A stretch of DNA of 64,000 nucleotides from Bradyrhizobium cenepequi (GCF_020329485.1 NZ_JAGKJI010000002.1:1-64000), one strand, 5' to 3'; shown: positions 27,776-37,815, counted from the stretch's first letter. The notes: generated by a model not told the origin, from the letters alone. A program made the numbers and translations.

Positions 27776-29036
27776 CTACAATTGAATTGTCTACCGACAA
27801 CAGACCTGTGAAGAGGGGACGAACGTAGAGCCTAACTGCATTCTCCGCCGTGATCCCTGGCGTCCACCGCGGCAACTCCGACGCTGCATTGACCATCGTC
27901 GATACGAGCTGCGCGGCGATGGATGGGTCGTGCACGCGAACCTGCCCCTGCTCCATTCCTTCGACGAAGAACCTGCCGAAGCGCTCGGTGAGACGGTTGA
28001 GCCCTGCCTGAGCATCCTTCCTCTGGCCGAGGGGGAGCGCACCCCAAGCGGTAATCCGCAGCAGCGGTCCTTGATCGGACAATTGAAAGCGGACGAGTTC
28101 CCGCGCGCTGCTGCAGAGGCGAACCCAGCCGGAGGGACTACGCTCGATCGCGAGCGACTGCATTCTGCGGACCACGTCAAAGGTCCGCTCGAAACAGGCG
28201 ATGATCAATTCCTCCTTGCTCGCGTAGTGATGATAGAATGATCCCTTGGTCAGGTTGAGGCTGCTCGCGATCCTTTCCAGCGATGCGCCGCGATAGCCCT
28301 GTTCATTCACCATCATCGTGGCCGCGCGCAAAAAGGCTTCCGGAACGACATCCCGTGCGCTCGCAGCTCGCGGCCAGCCGAGCTCGGGCGCGCCGCCTTC
28401 CCGCCAGGACTTCGGGGACCGGGCAAGGCCATCGATCAGGATCGCAGACATCCGTTCAGCCGCGGGCCGATAGTCGGACGGTTCATAGCGCGAGATCCAT
28501 GCCCGCATCATGTTGACGAGCGATAGCAACAGATGCGCTCTCGCATTTCGCGACAAGCGATCTTCCGCGGACTCGCTGCAGGGAAGCAGCGAGCGCACGC
28601 TGCGGAACAGATCGTTGTAGGCGTCGAACACGCGACGGGCATGGGATCCGGTCAATGCACGGATATCGTTGAAAAACACCAACTCGTCCCGCGCGCCGGT
28701 GGCGATCTCCGCCAAGAGATCGGCGTAGCCGCAGACGTAGCTGCGGATTCTGTCTTCCGGTCGGCTCTCGCGTGCCGCCTCGATGACGACGGCCTTGGTC
28801 GTCTCAATCGCTGCGAGCAGACATGCCGCCGCCAGGTCTTCCTTGCGGCGATAGTAGTAGGTGATGCTGTGGGTCAGGAGTCCGACGTTCCTCGCGATCT
28901 CAGCAAGGGTTGCGCCCTTCAGTCCATCGCGATTGAACAGGCGCGCCGAGGCTCCGATGATCGCCTCGCGCCGCTTCAGGTATTTTTGCGTGTACGGAAC
29001 CGGATCACCGCGCCGTGTCGAGCTGTTGGACGGCAT
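27750..29036 (-). CDS. Double TetR/AcrR family regulator
   Basis: A 428-residue regulator with two complete TetR-type units in one chain. The first HTH (about residues 20-65: IIGASARLFNRDGLKGATLAEIARNVGLLTHSITYYYRRKEDL) and the second (about 235-280: AATMMVNEQGYRGASLERIASSLNLTKGSFYHHYASKEEL) are each followed by a helical ligand domain. TetR proteins normally work as homodimers of single units, so this is a covalent tandem. The ATG at 29036 lies 2 bp after the oppF-like stop, making it the last gene of the ABC operon and a candidate for its autoregulation. Confidence 0.9.
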   Translation of the reverse strand: MPSNSSTRRGDPVPYTQKYLKRREAIIGASARLFNRDGLKGATLAEIARNVGLLTHSITYYYRRKEDLAAACLLAAIETTKAVVIEAARESRPEDRIRSYVCGYADLLAEIATGARDELVFFNDIRALTGSHARRVFDAYNDLFRSVRSLLPCSESAEDRLSRNARAHLLLSLVNMMRAWISRYEPSDYRPAAERMSAILIDGLARSPKSWREGGAPELGWPRAASARDVVPEAFLRAATMMVNEQGYRGASLERIASSLNLTKGSFYHHYASKEELIIACFERTFDVVRRMQSLAIERSPSGWVRLCSSARELVRFQLSDQGPLLRITAWGALPLGQRKDAQAGLNRLTERFGRFFVEGMEQGQVRVHDPSIAAQLVSTMVNAASELPRWTPGITAENAVRLYVRPLFTGLLSVDNSIVANSPAVRT

Positions 29037-29038
29037 TG

Positions 29039-30034
29039 TCAGGCCGCCATGTCGTGGAGGTGACAGGCGACGGCCCGGCCGGCACCGAGGTCGCGCAATG
29101 TCGGATCCTCCTGCCGACAACGATCCATCGCGAGCGGACAGCGCGTGTGGAAGCGGCAGCCGGATGGAGGATTCATCGCGCTCGGCACTTCGCCCGAGAC
29201 CGGAACGCGCTTGCGGGTCGCCTCGACAACGGGATCGGCAACCGGCACGGCCGCCAGCAGTGCCTGAGTATAAGGATGAAGCGGCTTGCGATAGATCTCG
29301 TCCCGCGCCGCGATCTCGACGATCCGCCCCAGGTACATCACGGCGATGCGATCGCTGACGTGACGGACCACAGCAAGGTCGTGAGCGATGAAGAGATAGG
29401 CCATTCCGAGCCGTTGCTGCAGCTCGACAAAGACGTTGACGACCTGCGCCTGGATCGAGACATCAAGCGCTGACACCGGCTCATCGCAGATGATGAGTGC
29501 TGGCTCGAGCGCCAGCGCGCGCGCTATGCCGATCCGCTGTCGTTGGCCGCCGGAGAATTCGTGCGGGAAGCGGTCGGCCATGTCGGGCAGCAGCCCGACC
29601 GTTCGCATGAGCTGGGCGATCCGTTGATCAAAGGCCTTCCTGTCGTTCGCCAGGCCGTGGACCTCGAGCGGTTCGCCGATGATATCGCGGACCTTCATGC
29701 GCGGATTGAGCGATCCGAACGGGTCCTGATAGACCATCTGCATGCGCCGGCGCAGCGGACGCAGGCTGGACTTGTCGAAGTGGGTGATATCCTGGCCTTC
29801 GAACTCGATGCGCCCCCCGGATGGTTCCAGCATGCGCAGGATCGCCAGCCCCGTCGTCGACTTTCCGCAACCGCTCTCGCCGACAAGGCCAAGCGTTTCG
29901 CCGCGCTTCAACTGGAACGAGACGCCGTCGACGGCCTTGACCGTCGCCACCTGCTTGCGGAAGACCGCGCCCTTGTGCACGGGAAAGTGCACCTGCAGAT
30001 CATCGACGCGGAGGAGGACATCGGCCTCAGACAT
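29039..30034 (-). CDS. Oligo/dipeptide ABC transporter ATP-binding protein (second)
   Basis: The OppF/DppF-like ATPase, 331 residues: Walker [13 protein letters not shown], signature [16 protein letters not shown], Walker [13 protein letters not shown], and the family's C-terminal oligopeptide-binding extension with the cysteine pattern [14 protein letters not shown]. That pattern in this subfamily may hold a metal cluster. It powers import together with the preceding ATPase. It overlaps the upstream ATPase gene by 8 bp. The substrate is not determined; the family covers peptides, nickel, opines and sugars. Confidence 0.93.
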   Translation of the reverse strand: MSEADVLLRVDDLQVHFPVHKGAVFRKQVATVKAVDGVSFQLKRGETLGLVGESGCGKSTTGLAILRMLEPSGGRIEFEGQDITHFDKSSLRPLRRRMQMVYQDPFGSLNPRMKVRDIIGEPLEVHGLANDRKAFDQRIAQLMRTVGLLPDMADRFPHEFSGGQRQRIGIARALALEPALIICDEPVSALDVSIQAQVVNVFVELQQRLGMAYLFIAHDLAVVRHVSDRIAVMYLGRIVEIAARDEIYRKPLHPYTQALLAAVPVADPVVEATRKRVPVSGEVPSAMNPPSGCRFHTRCPLAMDRCRQEDPTLRDLGAGRAVACHLHDMAA

Positions 30035-31031
30035 GTGCAGGTGTCTCCAGCCAGCAGGCGGTTTGGTGTTGCGGTCCTATCTCGGCCAAGGCGGGCCGCT
30101 CGCGGTGGCAAAGGTCGGTGGCCTGCCTGCAGCGCGGCGCGAACGCGCATCCTGCCGGCAGCCTGGCGAGGTTGGGCGGCTGTCCGTCGATCGGCACCAG
30201 ACGCTTGCTGGTGTCGCCGTCGAGCCGCGGCACCGATGCCATCAGGCCGCGCGTATAGGGGTGGCGGGGATTGGCATAAAGCTCGCGCGCCGGCGCCTGT
30301 TCCACCACGCGCCCTCCATACATCACGACGACCCTGTCAGCGTATCGCGCGACGACCCCAAGATCGTGCGTGATCAGGATCAGCGAGCAACGAGAACCCT
30401 GCGCGAGATCCTTCAGGAGATCGAGGATCTGCGCCTGAACCGTTACGTCGAGCGCGGTGGTCGGTTCGTCCGCGATGATCAGCCGTGGCTCGCAGGCCAG
30501 CGCCATCGCGATCATGGCGCGCTGGCGCATGCCGCCCGAGAACTGGTGCGGATAGGCGCGGAGCCGCGATTCCGCATCCGACATCCGCACGCGGCCGAGC
30601 AGTTGCTTCGCGGTGCCAAGCGCCGCATCCCAGGGCTTGCGTCGATGGACATTGATCGGCTCGGCAACCTGCAATCCCACCGTAAGCACCGGGTTGAGTG
30701 AGCTCATCGGCTCCTGGAAGATCATGGCGATGCGGTTACCGCGTATCTCCATGATCTCCCGCTCAGAAAGCTTGGTGAGATCCCTGCCTTCGAAAAGAAT
30801 CTCGCCGCTTTCGATTCGGCCGGGCGGCGAGGGAATCAGGCGAAGGATCGACAGCGCGGTCACGCTCTTGCCTGAGCCTGACTCGCCGACGATCGCCACC
30901 GTCTCTCCCACGCCGACATCGAAGGAGACATCATCGACGGCAGTCACCGCTCCCCGCCCGCGACCGAAGCGGGTCACGAGGTTGCGTACGCTAAGGAGCG
31001 GTCTGGCTGCCGTCGTCATTGCAAGGCTCAT
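30027..31031 (-). CDS. Oligo/dipeptide ABC transporter ATP-binding protein (first)
   Basis: The OppD/DppD-like ATPase, 334 residues: Walker [16 protein letters not shown], signature [16 protein letters not shown], Walker [13 protein letters not shown], and a C-terminal cysteine extension ([14 protein letters not shown]). I place the start at the ATG at 31031, 8 bp after the solute-binding protein stop, with a purine-rich GAAGAAA before it; an ATG at 31019 is also possible. Frames reaching 31157 would overlap the upstream gene and are rejected. Confidence 0.92.
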   Translation of the reverse strand: MSLAMTTAARPLLSVRNLVTRFGRGRGAVTAVDDVSFDVGVGETVAIVGESGSGKSVTALSILRLIPSPPGRIESGEILFEGRDLTKLSEREIMEIRGNRIAMIFQEPMSSLNPVLTVGLQVAEPINVHRRKPWDAALGTAKQLLGRVRMSDAESRLRAYPHQFSGGMRQRAMIAMALACEPRLIIADEPTTALDVTVQAQILDLLKDLAQGSRCSLILITHDLGVVARYADRVVVMYGGRVVEQAPARELYANPRHPYTRGLMASVPRLDGDTSKRLVPIDGQPPNLARLPAGCAFAPRCRQATDLCHRERPALAEIGPQHQTACWLETPAHV

Positions 31032-31039
31032 TTTCTTCG

Positions 31040-32746
31040 CTAGTAGCCAAGCTTCTTCTTCAGATCCTGGTCGATCCAGAGTCGAGCATGGATCGGGCCG
31101 GGCCGTTCGGAGCCGACACGCAGTTCGCCGCCATAGTTCTTCACCCACGGCCACCACGCCGTATAGAAGTAGTCGACCGGCAGCCAGATATAGGGAGCCT
31201 TGTCCAATATCTCGCGCGTCAACGCCTTGATCATTTCCTGGCGCTTGGACTCGTCCCGTTCCAGGTAGACTGCGTTCATCTTCTTGTCGAACTCCGGATC
31301 GGAGTACTGCGACGGATTCCAGGTCTGCTTGGTGACGAAGCTCTTGCGGATCGACGTCGTCGGATTGGTGTGGCCGTTACGCATGAAATAGCCGGCGGCG
31401 TTGGTTTTCGTGGTCATGGCGGAGAGGAAGGCGCCATATTCCATCGGCTGGATTTCCACCTTGACGCCCACTTGCTCCAGATAGGCCGCAACCAACGGCA
31501 GCAGGTCCATATGATCCGGCGAGCAGGAGCAGACCTGGACCTTGAAGGAGAAGCCGTTGGGGTATCCGGCTTCCTTCAGCAAGGCCTTCGCTTTCTCCGG
31601 ATTGTAGGTGAAGAGTTCCTTCACGCTGTCGGGCATGCCTTCCAGCGGCTCGTAATAGCCGATGTAGTCCGGATGCATTGGATAGGCGAACAGTTCGGCA
31701 TTGCCATTGTAGTAGGAAGCCACGATCTCCTTCTTGTTGACCGCCATGTTCAGCGCGCGCCGCACGCGGATGTCATCGAACGGTTTGGTGTCGACGCGCA
31801 TGGCGAGGAAGGTGCCGCCGGTGCCGAGCGAACGTGACCACTGCAATTGTGGCGCACTCTTCTTCAATTCGTCGACGGCGCTCCACCGGATGGCTTCGAG
31901 AAGGTCGAGCTTGGCGGTGCGGAGCGCGGTGAGGTATGTGGCCTCGTCCTTGATCGTGCGATAAACGATCTTGTCGACGAACGGGAGCTTGTACTCCTGG
32001 CCGCCGATCTTTTCCTTGTCCCAGTAGATCGGATTCTTCGAGAACGTGACGGCGCTGCCCTGCACGTAGTCGGTCAGCATGAACGGGCCGGTGCCGTTGG
32101 CGTTCTTCCAGTTGCCGGCGCCGGCGTCGACCACCTCCTTTGGGAGGATGCCGGAATAGTAGCCCCAGCCGAAGCGGTAATCCCACTCGGCGTGATAATT
32201 GTTGAAGGTGAAGACGACAGTGTGCGGGTCGGTGGCTTCGACCTTCTGCACATGATCGAAATAGGTCGGGACCTTCTTCGGGCTCTTGTCCAGGCGGTAG
32301 TAGCTTTGCACGACGTCGTCAGCGACGAACTCGCGTGAGGCCATCACGCCCGGCTTTTCCGGAAACATCACGCCCTTGCGGAGCTTGACCTCGACGCGGA
32401 GCGGATTTTCCTTCCACTCCCAGCTTTCCGCAAGTTCACCTCTTATGGCGTCGCTCGGCAGCCAGGCATCCGGCACGAAGCTGTATTTGCCGCCGTTGCG
32501 CTTTGCCTTGGAGAGATCGCCGGCAAAGAGCTGCTCGTACATCAGCCCGGTGTCCTGCTGGAACTTCCAGGTCCAGTCGGCGGGATCCCACGATAGCGGC
32601 GACAAGGTCACGTAGACCATGCCGATGTTGAGCGTGCCGCCTGCTTGCGGCTTTTCGTCCGCCACGGCAGGCGATTGCGACAGGCCAAGCGTGGCTGCGA
32701 TGGCCAAACTTCGCGCGAACCTTCCGAATCTTGCTTCCCAATCCAT
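31040..32746 (-). CDS. Family 5 extracellular solute-binding protein
   Basis: The periplasmic binding component of the ABC system, 568 residues. The signal peptide ends near SPAVADEKP, followed by GGTLNIGMVYVTLSPLSWDPADW, the usual SBP_bac_5 opening, and a long two-lobed body containing the family pattern DDIRVRRALNMAVNKKEIV. It lies between the permeases and the ATPases, a common layout. The ligand-binding residues do not reveal the substrate class to me. Confidence 0.93.
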   Translation of the reverse strand: MDWEARFGRFARSLAIAATLGLSQSPAVADEKPQAGGTLNIGMVYVTLSPLSWDPADWTWKFQQDTGLMYEQLFAGDLSKAKRNGGKYSFVPDAWLPSDAIRGELAESWEWKENPLRVEVKLRKGVMFPEKPGVMASREFVADDVVQSYYRLDKSPKKVPTYFDHVQKVEATDPHTVVFTFNNYHAEWDYRFGWGYYSGILPKEVVDAGAGNWKNANGTGPFMLTDYVQGSAVTFSKNPIYWDKEKIGGQEYKLPFVDKIVYRTIKDEATYLTALRTAKLDLLEAIRWSAVDELKKSAPQLQWSRSLGTGGTFLAMRVDTKPFDDIRVRRALNMAVNKKEIVASYYNGNAELFAYPMHPDYIGYYEPLEGMPDSVKELFTYNPEKAKALLKEAGYPNGFSFKVQVCSCSPDHMDLLPLVAAYLEQVGVKVEIQPMEYGAFLSAMTTKTNAAGYFMRNGHTNPTTSIRKSFVTKQTWNPSQYSDPEFDKKMNAVYLERDESKRQEMIKALTREILDKAPYIWLPVDYFYTAWWPWVKNYGGELRVGSERPGPIHARLWIDQDLKKKLGY

Positions 32747-32784
32747 ATTTCCCTCCCTCTTTGTTTATTCTTATCGCTGGCGAG

Positions 32785-33684
32785 CTATCGCGATCCGCGC
32801 ATGCGCGGGTCGAGCAGATCGCGCAAGGCATCACCAAAGACGTTGGTGGCATAGACCACGATGGTCAGGCAGAGGCCGGGCGCCAGTGCCAGCCATGGAC
32901 CTTGGAACATGTAGGTTCGTCCGCTGCCCGACAGCAGTCCGCCCCAGGTCGGTGCCGGCGGCGGGACGCCAAGCCCCAGAAACGACAGTCCGGACTCGAC
33001 GAGGATCACGGCGCCGACACGCGTCGTGAACAGCACGATGATCGGCGGCATGATGTTGGGCAGGATATGCCGCCAAAGGATACGGCTGGTGGAGGCGCCG
33101 ATCGACTGGCTGGCGTGCACATACATGTGCTCGCGCACTGAAACGACGGCGCCACGGATGATGCGCGAACCGGCGATGCCGAAGGCAAGGCTCAGGACGC
33201 CGATGATCTGCGGCATGCCCGGACCGACCACGGAGACGACAGCGATCAGGATCACGAGCTCGGGAAAGGACATATAGGCATCGACGAACCGCTGCGTGAC
33301 AAGATCGAAGCGGCCGCCGAGATAGCCGGTCAATGCGCCGATCACGACCGAGATGACGGTTGCAAGGAACGCCGCCGAGAAGCCGATGATCACCGAAAGG
33401 CGGGCGCCATACAGGCAGCGCGAGAACAGGTCGCGGCCGAGATTGTCGGTGCCGAACAGGTGCGCCCACGACGGCGGCTTCAGCCGCTGGATGGGGTTGA
33501 TCTCGTTGAAGCCATAGGGCGCCAGCACATCTGCAAACAGGCCGGCAAGGACGAAGATCAGAAAGAGGATTCCGGCCGCTGCACCAAACGGTTTCTCGCG
33601 GAACAGGCGGCCGAGAAACTGCAGTGCCGGGTTGCGTCTCATCTCTTGACCGAGAGAGGCATTGGTCTGCTCGATCGCCGTCAT
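32785..33684 (-). CDS. ABC transporter permease, DppC type
   Basis: An inner-membrane permease of 299 residues, about six helices. It has the OppC N-terminal domain (FGAAAGILFLIFVLAGLFADVLAP), the HLFGTDNLGRDLFSR signature and an EAA-loop region (ASQSIGASTSRILWRHILPN) that contacts the ATPases. The ATG at 33684 overlaps the upstream permease stop (ATGA), so the two are coupled. The open frame reaching 34152 is an antisense-like artefact inside the upstream gene. Confidence 0.93.
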   Translation of the reverse strand: MTAIEQTNASLGQEMRRNPALQFLGRLFREKPFGAAAGILFLIFVLAGLFADVLAPYGFNEINPIQRLKPPSWAHLFGTDNLGRDLFSRCLYGARLSVIIGFSAAFLATVISVVIGALTGYLGGRFDLVTQRFVDAYMSFPELVILIAVVSVVGPGMPQIIGVLSLAFGIAGSRIIRGAVVSVREHMYVHASQSIGASTSRILWRHILPNIMPPIIVLFTTRVGAVILVESGLSFLGLGVPPPAPTWGGLLSGSGRTYMFQGPWLALAPGLCLTIVVYATNVFGDALRDLLDPRMRGSR

Positions 33685-34634
33685 CTGGTCCTCACGCGCG
33701 GATCGAGCAGGCCGTAGCTGAGATCGACCATGAGGTTGATGAGCATCACTGCAAGTCCCACCGTCAGGAACACGCCGGTGATGATCGGATAGTCGCGCTG
33801 ATTCACTGCCTCGAGCAGGAGAAGCCCCATGCCGGGGATGACGAAGATCTGCTCGATGACGATGGCGCCGCCGATCAGCAAGGGGGCCTGGAGGCCCACC
33901 AGCGTAATCACCGGAATGAGGGCGTTCCGCAGCGCGTGGCGCATGATGACCAGCCGTTGATTGAGACCCTTGGCCCGGGCGGTGCGGATATAGTCCTGGC
34001 GCAGCACCTCCAGCATCATGGTGCGCGTCATGCGCATCGTCACGGCCGATAGGCTCGCGCCGAGGACCATGGCCGGCACGATCATCTGCTTGAGGTTCTG
34101 GATCGGGTCGTCGCCGAACTTCACGTAATTCACTTCGGGCGACCAGCCCCACCAGATCGACGGGAACACCATCACCATGGTGCCCATCCAGAAGCTCGGC
34201 ACCGCAAGTAGTAGAATTGAAAAGGAGCGCGCGAGGAAATCTCCGACCGTGTCCTGCCGGACGGCGGAGTAGACGCCGATCGGCAGCGCGATCACGAGGC
34301 CCACCGCGAGCGCGATGACGCCGAGCTCAAATGTGACAGGCAGGCGCTGCAGGACGAGCTCGAGGACGGGCGTGGATTGCCAGAGCGACTGGCCGAAATC
34401 GCCCTTCAGGATGCCGGCAATCCAGATCAGGTATTGCTCGGCCATGGGCTTGTCGAGACCGAGCGCCTGAACGAGCTGTTCGCGGCTCAGCTTGTCGGCC
34501 GCCAGATCGTTCTGGCTCAGCATCATGTCAATCACGTCGCCGGGAATCATCCGGACCGTGGCGAACACGATCAGACTTGCAAACAGCAGCGTAGGGATCA
34601 GCGCCAGCAGCCGGCGCACAATGTACCCGTACAA
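33681..34634 (-). CDS. ABC transporter permease, DppB type
   Basis: First gene of the operon, a 317-residue inner-membrane permease with the OppB opening MYGYIVRRLLALIPTLLFASLIVF, a periplasmic loop bearing GDVIDMM, and the EAA-type loop YIRTARAKGLNQRLVIMRHALRNALIPVIT. It pairs with the DppC-type permease to form the membrane channel. The promoter must lie in the 409 bp upstream, where a 12-bp palindrome occurs. Confidence 0.93.
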   Translation of the reverse strand: MYGYIVRRLLALIPTLLFASLIVFATVRMIPGDVIDMMLSQNDLAADKLSREQLVQALGLDKPMAEQYLIWIAGILKGDFGQSLWQSTPVLELVLQRLPVTFELGVIALAVGLVIALPIGVYSAVRQDTVGDFLARSFSILLLAVPSFWMGTMVMVFPSIWWGWSPEVNYVKFGDDPIQNLKQMIVPAMVLGASLSAVTMRMTRTMMLEVLRQDYIRTARAKGLNQRLVIMRHALRNALIPVITLVGLQAPLLIGGAIVIEQIFVIPGMGLLLLEAVNQRDYPIITGVFLTVGLAVMLINLMVDLSYGLLDPRVRTR

Positions 34635-35043
34635 CGGCCTACCCGCGGGCCGTCGCAGCCATCGAGCATGCCGGAAGTTCGAAACGAGTGTTCGTCAGCC
34701 TCACCTTGCAGTCCCTCCCTCGTGCAATCGGTCTGTTGCCGATTTTTCGTGAGGAGAAATTTGCCGCTCAATTTGCGTTGCAACGCGGCAATTTCGATCG
34801 TTTCCTCACTATTGCTTGGATCGTATCACCGGCCAGCACGCTTGCAACAGCTTCGTGCATGAAGGCGGCCGCTCTCAAGCGCGCTGGCAACTACCATACT
34901 CGTTTTTTGAAAATTCAGATGCGGCCCGTGGCCGCAGTGGCGCACGTGTCCGCACACGAGCCGCCGCGCCCGATGGGCGCGACCTCTCGGCGAGATGGGG
35001 TAAGTGCGAAGCGGAACTAGCTCAACTGGAATTGCAGCCGCAG
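34635..35043. other. Intergenic region upstream of the ABC operon
   Basis: About 409 bp between the first permease gene and the end of the MscS-type gene. It is somewhat AT-rich around 34740-34920. It contains the palindrome at 34775-34786; nothing else was recognised. The short plus-strand frames look spurious. Confidence 0.4.
34775..34786. promoter_or_regulatory. Palindrome, possible operator of the double TetR
   Basis: GCGTTGCAACGC is a perfect 12-bp palindrome. It is bracketed by further symmetry: TTGCCGC to its left and GCGGCAA overlapping its right edge. It is about 140 bp upstream of the first permease ATG. TetR operators are usually such palindromes, but the link is inferred. Confidence 0.35.
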
Positions 35044-37365
35044 CTACTCCGCGGCTTCGGCGCCGCGCGGCTCGTCCTTCCGCTCGAACGGCGACTGCAG
35101 CACGAGCATCGTCTGCGGCGGGCGGGCGATCTGGATGTTGAGCTCCTGGAAGCGCTTCTTCATGCGCCGGTAGAATTCGCGCTGCACCGGCCAGCGTCCG
35201 GAGTCCGTGCATTGGATCTGACCGACGAGAGTGGTCATCGTCGCGTCGACCTTGTCGACGCCCCAGAGATCGAGATCACCGCGGATCATGTGCTGGAATG
35301 CGGGATCCTTGCGCAGCTCGGCGCCGATCTCCTTCAGCACGGCGCCGACGCGATCGGGATCTTCCCTGAAATCCACGTTGACGCTGACCGAGGCATTGCC
35401 GATGCCGCGGTTGGTGTTGGTGACTGATGTCACCGAGCTGAAGGGGATGATGTGCACGGAGCCGTCGCCGGCGCGCAGCCGGATCGTGCGGATCGAGAGA
35501 TTCTCGACGACGCCCGACAGACCCGACACGGTAACGAAGTCGCCGACTTGCATCGCGTTCTCGAGCAGGAGGAACAGCCCGGTGATGACATCCTGCACCA
35601 GCTTCTGCGAGCCGAAGCCGATGGCGATGCCGACGATGCCGGCACCGGCGAGCAGCGGCGCGATGTTGACGCCGAGCTGGCTCAGCGCCGTCAGCGCGAC
35701 GACGGTGAGTATGATCGACAGCAAGGTCGTGCGCAGCATCGGCAAGAAGGTGCGCAGCCGCGCGGCGCGCGCGTAACGTCCTTCACGCGAAAGCTGCAGC
35801 AGATGCTGATCGACGGCGGCATTCACCGCTTCCCAGATCGCGAGCGCAACCACGCCGGCGATGGCGACGGTGATCAGTGCGGATAGCAGGCGTCCGCCGA
35901 TATGGTCGCTGGAGAACCATTCCGCGGCATCCAACCCCCAGACCTCGAGCAGCGCGATCACGGTGATGACGGAGATCACGCCCGAGACGATGCTGCGCAA
36001 CGCCGGGAAATACCGGTTGGCGCGTGCTTCGAGGCCCGGAAACTGGCGTGTGAATTCCGGGCTGATGCGGAACACGCGGTCCAGCGCCGCCATCATCGCG
36101 AGCGACGCCAACCGCGCGATCAAGAGTACGGCGAGACTGGCAATGAAGTAGCGGAACAACAGCGCATAGCCGTTCTGCACCCGCAGCGCCCACACCGTCC
36201 ATAGCGCCAGGTCGAGGACGATGGCCAGAATATGCCAGACGTCGGCGAAGCGGTTGCGCATCACGACCAGCGGGCCGCGCGCGCCCTCCGGCGCCCGTAT
36301 CCAGTCGGCGACGCTTCGGCGGCATTGCAGGATGATGACCACCACGAACAGGTGCACCACCAGCATCAACAGCCGGACCACGGCGTGATAAGCCGGCCGG
36401 TACAGGCCGAGCAGCAGCGCGATGTTGGCGACGGCGATACCGAACACGGTGAACGCCACGATGCGCCGCCACCAGATGTCCAGATAGGCAGCGGCCTCGT
36501 CGCGGATGATGAACAGGCTGGGCTGGCTGGAGGCCGGTGAGATCACCGCCTCCGTCACCGCAAGAATGCTGCGATAGATCACATAGGCGTTGACCATCGC
36601 CAGGATCACGACGCGCGGCGTCGCTTCCCTGCCGATATCGGTCGCGAGCAGGAGATTGCCGATTGCGGCAAAACAGGCGACGGGCAATAGGTCCAGGAAG
36701 AGGCGCGCCAGCGCGAAAGGAAAGCGGATGGCGAGTTGATACACGTAAGTCAGTGTCGAGTGCCAGCGGCGGACTGGTTGCGTCTCGGTGGCTGTGCTCG
36801 CGGATGCATCTTGCGCGACATCGGCATGCCGCGCGTGCAACGGAATATAATGGTCAAGGGCGGCGAGCGGACGCCGGATCGCGCGGCGGATGATCCATTC
36901 CGCCATGAACGCGCAGGCGATGACCAGCGCAAGCCGCCAGACCGTGTCGAGCAGCATCTGCTGCATGTACGGATTGGTCGTGAGATTGACCAGCCAGCGC
37001 CAGATCATCGGAAAGTCGGACACCGCGCGGGCTGCGGTGGCGAGCTGGTCCGAGACGTCGCCGAACCAGTCCGAGACCTGGGCGAGAAGCTGCACGCCGA
37101 GATTATCTGCAAAGGCCGACGAGGCCGTCGGCTGCGCCGGCGCGGGCGAGGAGGACGCTTTCGCGATGGTCTGCAGCGTCTGGATCAGTTGCGCCCGCTT
37201 CTGGTCGTCCTGCAGGATGTCCAGGGTCGCTTGCGCCTGCTGTGCTGAGGTCGGCGGGGCCGGAGGCGGCGAAGTGTTCGGGAGCATCATCTGCGACCGC
37301 GCAGGCGCGGTCAGCAGCAGAAAGGCAAGCGCGATCGTGAGGAGTCGAAGATATTTGCTCGGCAT
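35044..37365 (-). CDS. Large MscS-family mechanosensitive channel
   Basis: A 773-residue inner-membrane channel that would release solutes on osmotic downshock. It has a signal peptide (ending near PARSQ), a Pro/Gln-rich periplasmic segment, then roughly ten or more predicted helices. The conserved MscS pore and beta domain are near the C-terminus (GAGIVGIAIGFGSQKLVQDVITGLFLLLENAMQVGD, then VENLSIRTIRLRAGDGSVHIIPFSSV). Size and topology resemble YbiO/MscM-type rather than the small MscS. It has no operon partner. Confidence 0.93.
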   Translation of the reverse strand: MPSKYLRLLTIALAFLLLTAPARSQMMLPNTSPPPAPPTSAQQAQATLDILQDDQKRAQLIQTLQTIAKASSSPAPAQPTASSAFADNLGVQLLAQVSDWFGDVSDQLATAARAVSDFPMIWRWLVNLTTNPYMQQMLLDTVWRLALVIACAFMAEWIIRRAIRRPLAALDHYIPLHARHADVAQDASASTATETQPVRRWHSTLTYVYQLAIRFPFALARLFLDLLPVACFAAIGNLLLATDIGREATPRVVILAMVNAYVIYRSILAVTEAVISPASSQPSLFIIRDEAAAYLDIWWRRIVAFTVFGIAVANIALLLGLYRPAYHAVVRLLMLVVHLFVVVIILQCRRSVADWIRAPEGARGPLVVMRNRFADVWHILAIVLDLALWTVWALRVQNGYALLFRYFIASLAVLLIARLASLAMMAALDRVFRISPEFTRQFPGLEARANRYFPALRSIVSGVISVITVIALLEVWGLDAAEWFSSDHIGGRLLSALITVAIAGVVALAIWEAVNAAVDQHLLQLSREGRYARAARLRTFLPMLRTTLLSIILTVVALTALSQLGVNIAPLLAGAGIVGIAIGFGSQKLVQDVITGLFLLLENAMQVGDFVTVSGLSGVVENLSIRTIRLRAGDGSVHIIPFSSVTSVTNTNRGIGNASVSVNVDFREDPDRVGAVLKEIGAELRKDPAFQHMIRGDLDLWGVDKVDATMTTLVGQIQCTDSGRWPVQREFYRRMKKRFQELNIQIARPPQTMLVLQSPFERKDEPRGAEAAE

Positions 37366-37815
37366 GAAATCTCAGCGATCATGAGGGCGTGGCGCGAATC
37401 GCGTGTATTCAACGCGGGTACGGCCATAGTTTGGCATGCCTGTGACAGGCACCTCACTGCCTGCCAACGCATCAGCCAGAAGACGTTCCAATACCCCTAC
37501 GAAAATGCCGCCGTCGCCTGTCGTTACGCGGCCCCGAGCGTGGTTCCGTAAACCACGCGTTTTTCCTTCAGCCAGCGCCGGTATACCACGGAGGAGGCGT
37601 CTGCTCGGGTCGGGATTTCCGCGCGTGGTTCCAGTGGCAACAGCCGCGGGCGCTGGTTTTCCAGGATGATGCGGTCCTGCAGGAAGATCATCTGGACAGC
37701 TAATCCCGTGACGGGGCCTTTTATGCCCTTTTCCGTGAAAAAGTGCGGCCGTTAACGGATGATTAACCACGGCTACCGATCTTTAACCAATTGAAAAGGA
37801 GCTGAGTCGGCCGCG
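37366..37815. other. Intergenic region upstream of minC
   Basis: About 450 bp. It contains a small hairpin (GCGTGGTT - CCGTA - AACCACGC, 37538-37558) and, close to minC, an AT-rich promoter-like stretch with the CtrA-type box at 37752-37767 and an extra TTAACC half-site at 37783-37788. Open frames here have no recognisable product. Confidence 0.5.
37752..37767 (+). promoter_or_regulatory. CtrA-type binding site upstream of minC
   Basis: TTAA - seven bases - TTAAC is an exact match to the alphaproteobacterial CtrA consensus TTAA-N7-TTAA(C). It ends 48 bp before the minC ATG. A further TTAACC half-site lies at 37783-37788. CtrA control of cell-cycle genes is well known in the class; control of this operon is inferred. 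Confidence 0.6.

Noticed and set aside
32785..34152. 455-residue version of the DppC-type permease
   Set aside because: Would read through the upstream permease gene; the ATG at 33684 overlaps that stop as ATGA and gives the normal length.
34761..34793. Attachment site or origin because of nested palindromes
   Set aside because: No integrase, no repeat partner and no replication gene nearby; an operator is simpler.
37372..37770. 132-residue minus-strand frame upstream of minC
   Set aside because: Composition is Pro/Gly/Arg-rich and shapeless, it overlaps the CtrA-box promoter, and no family is recognised.
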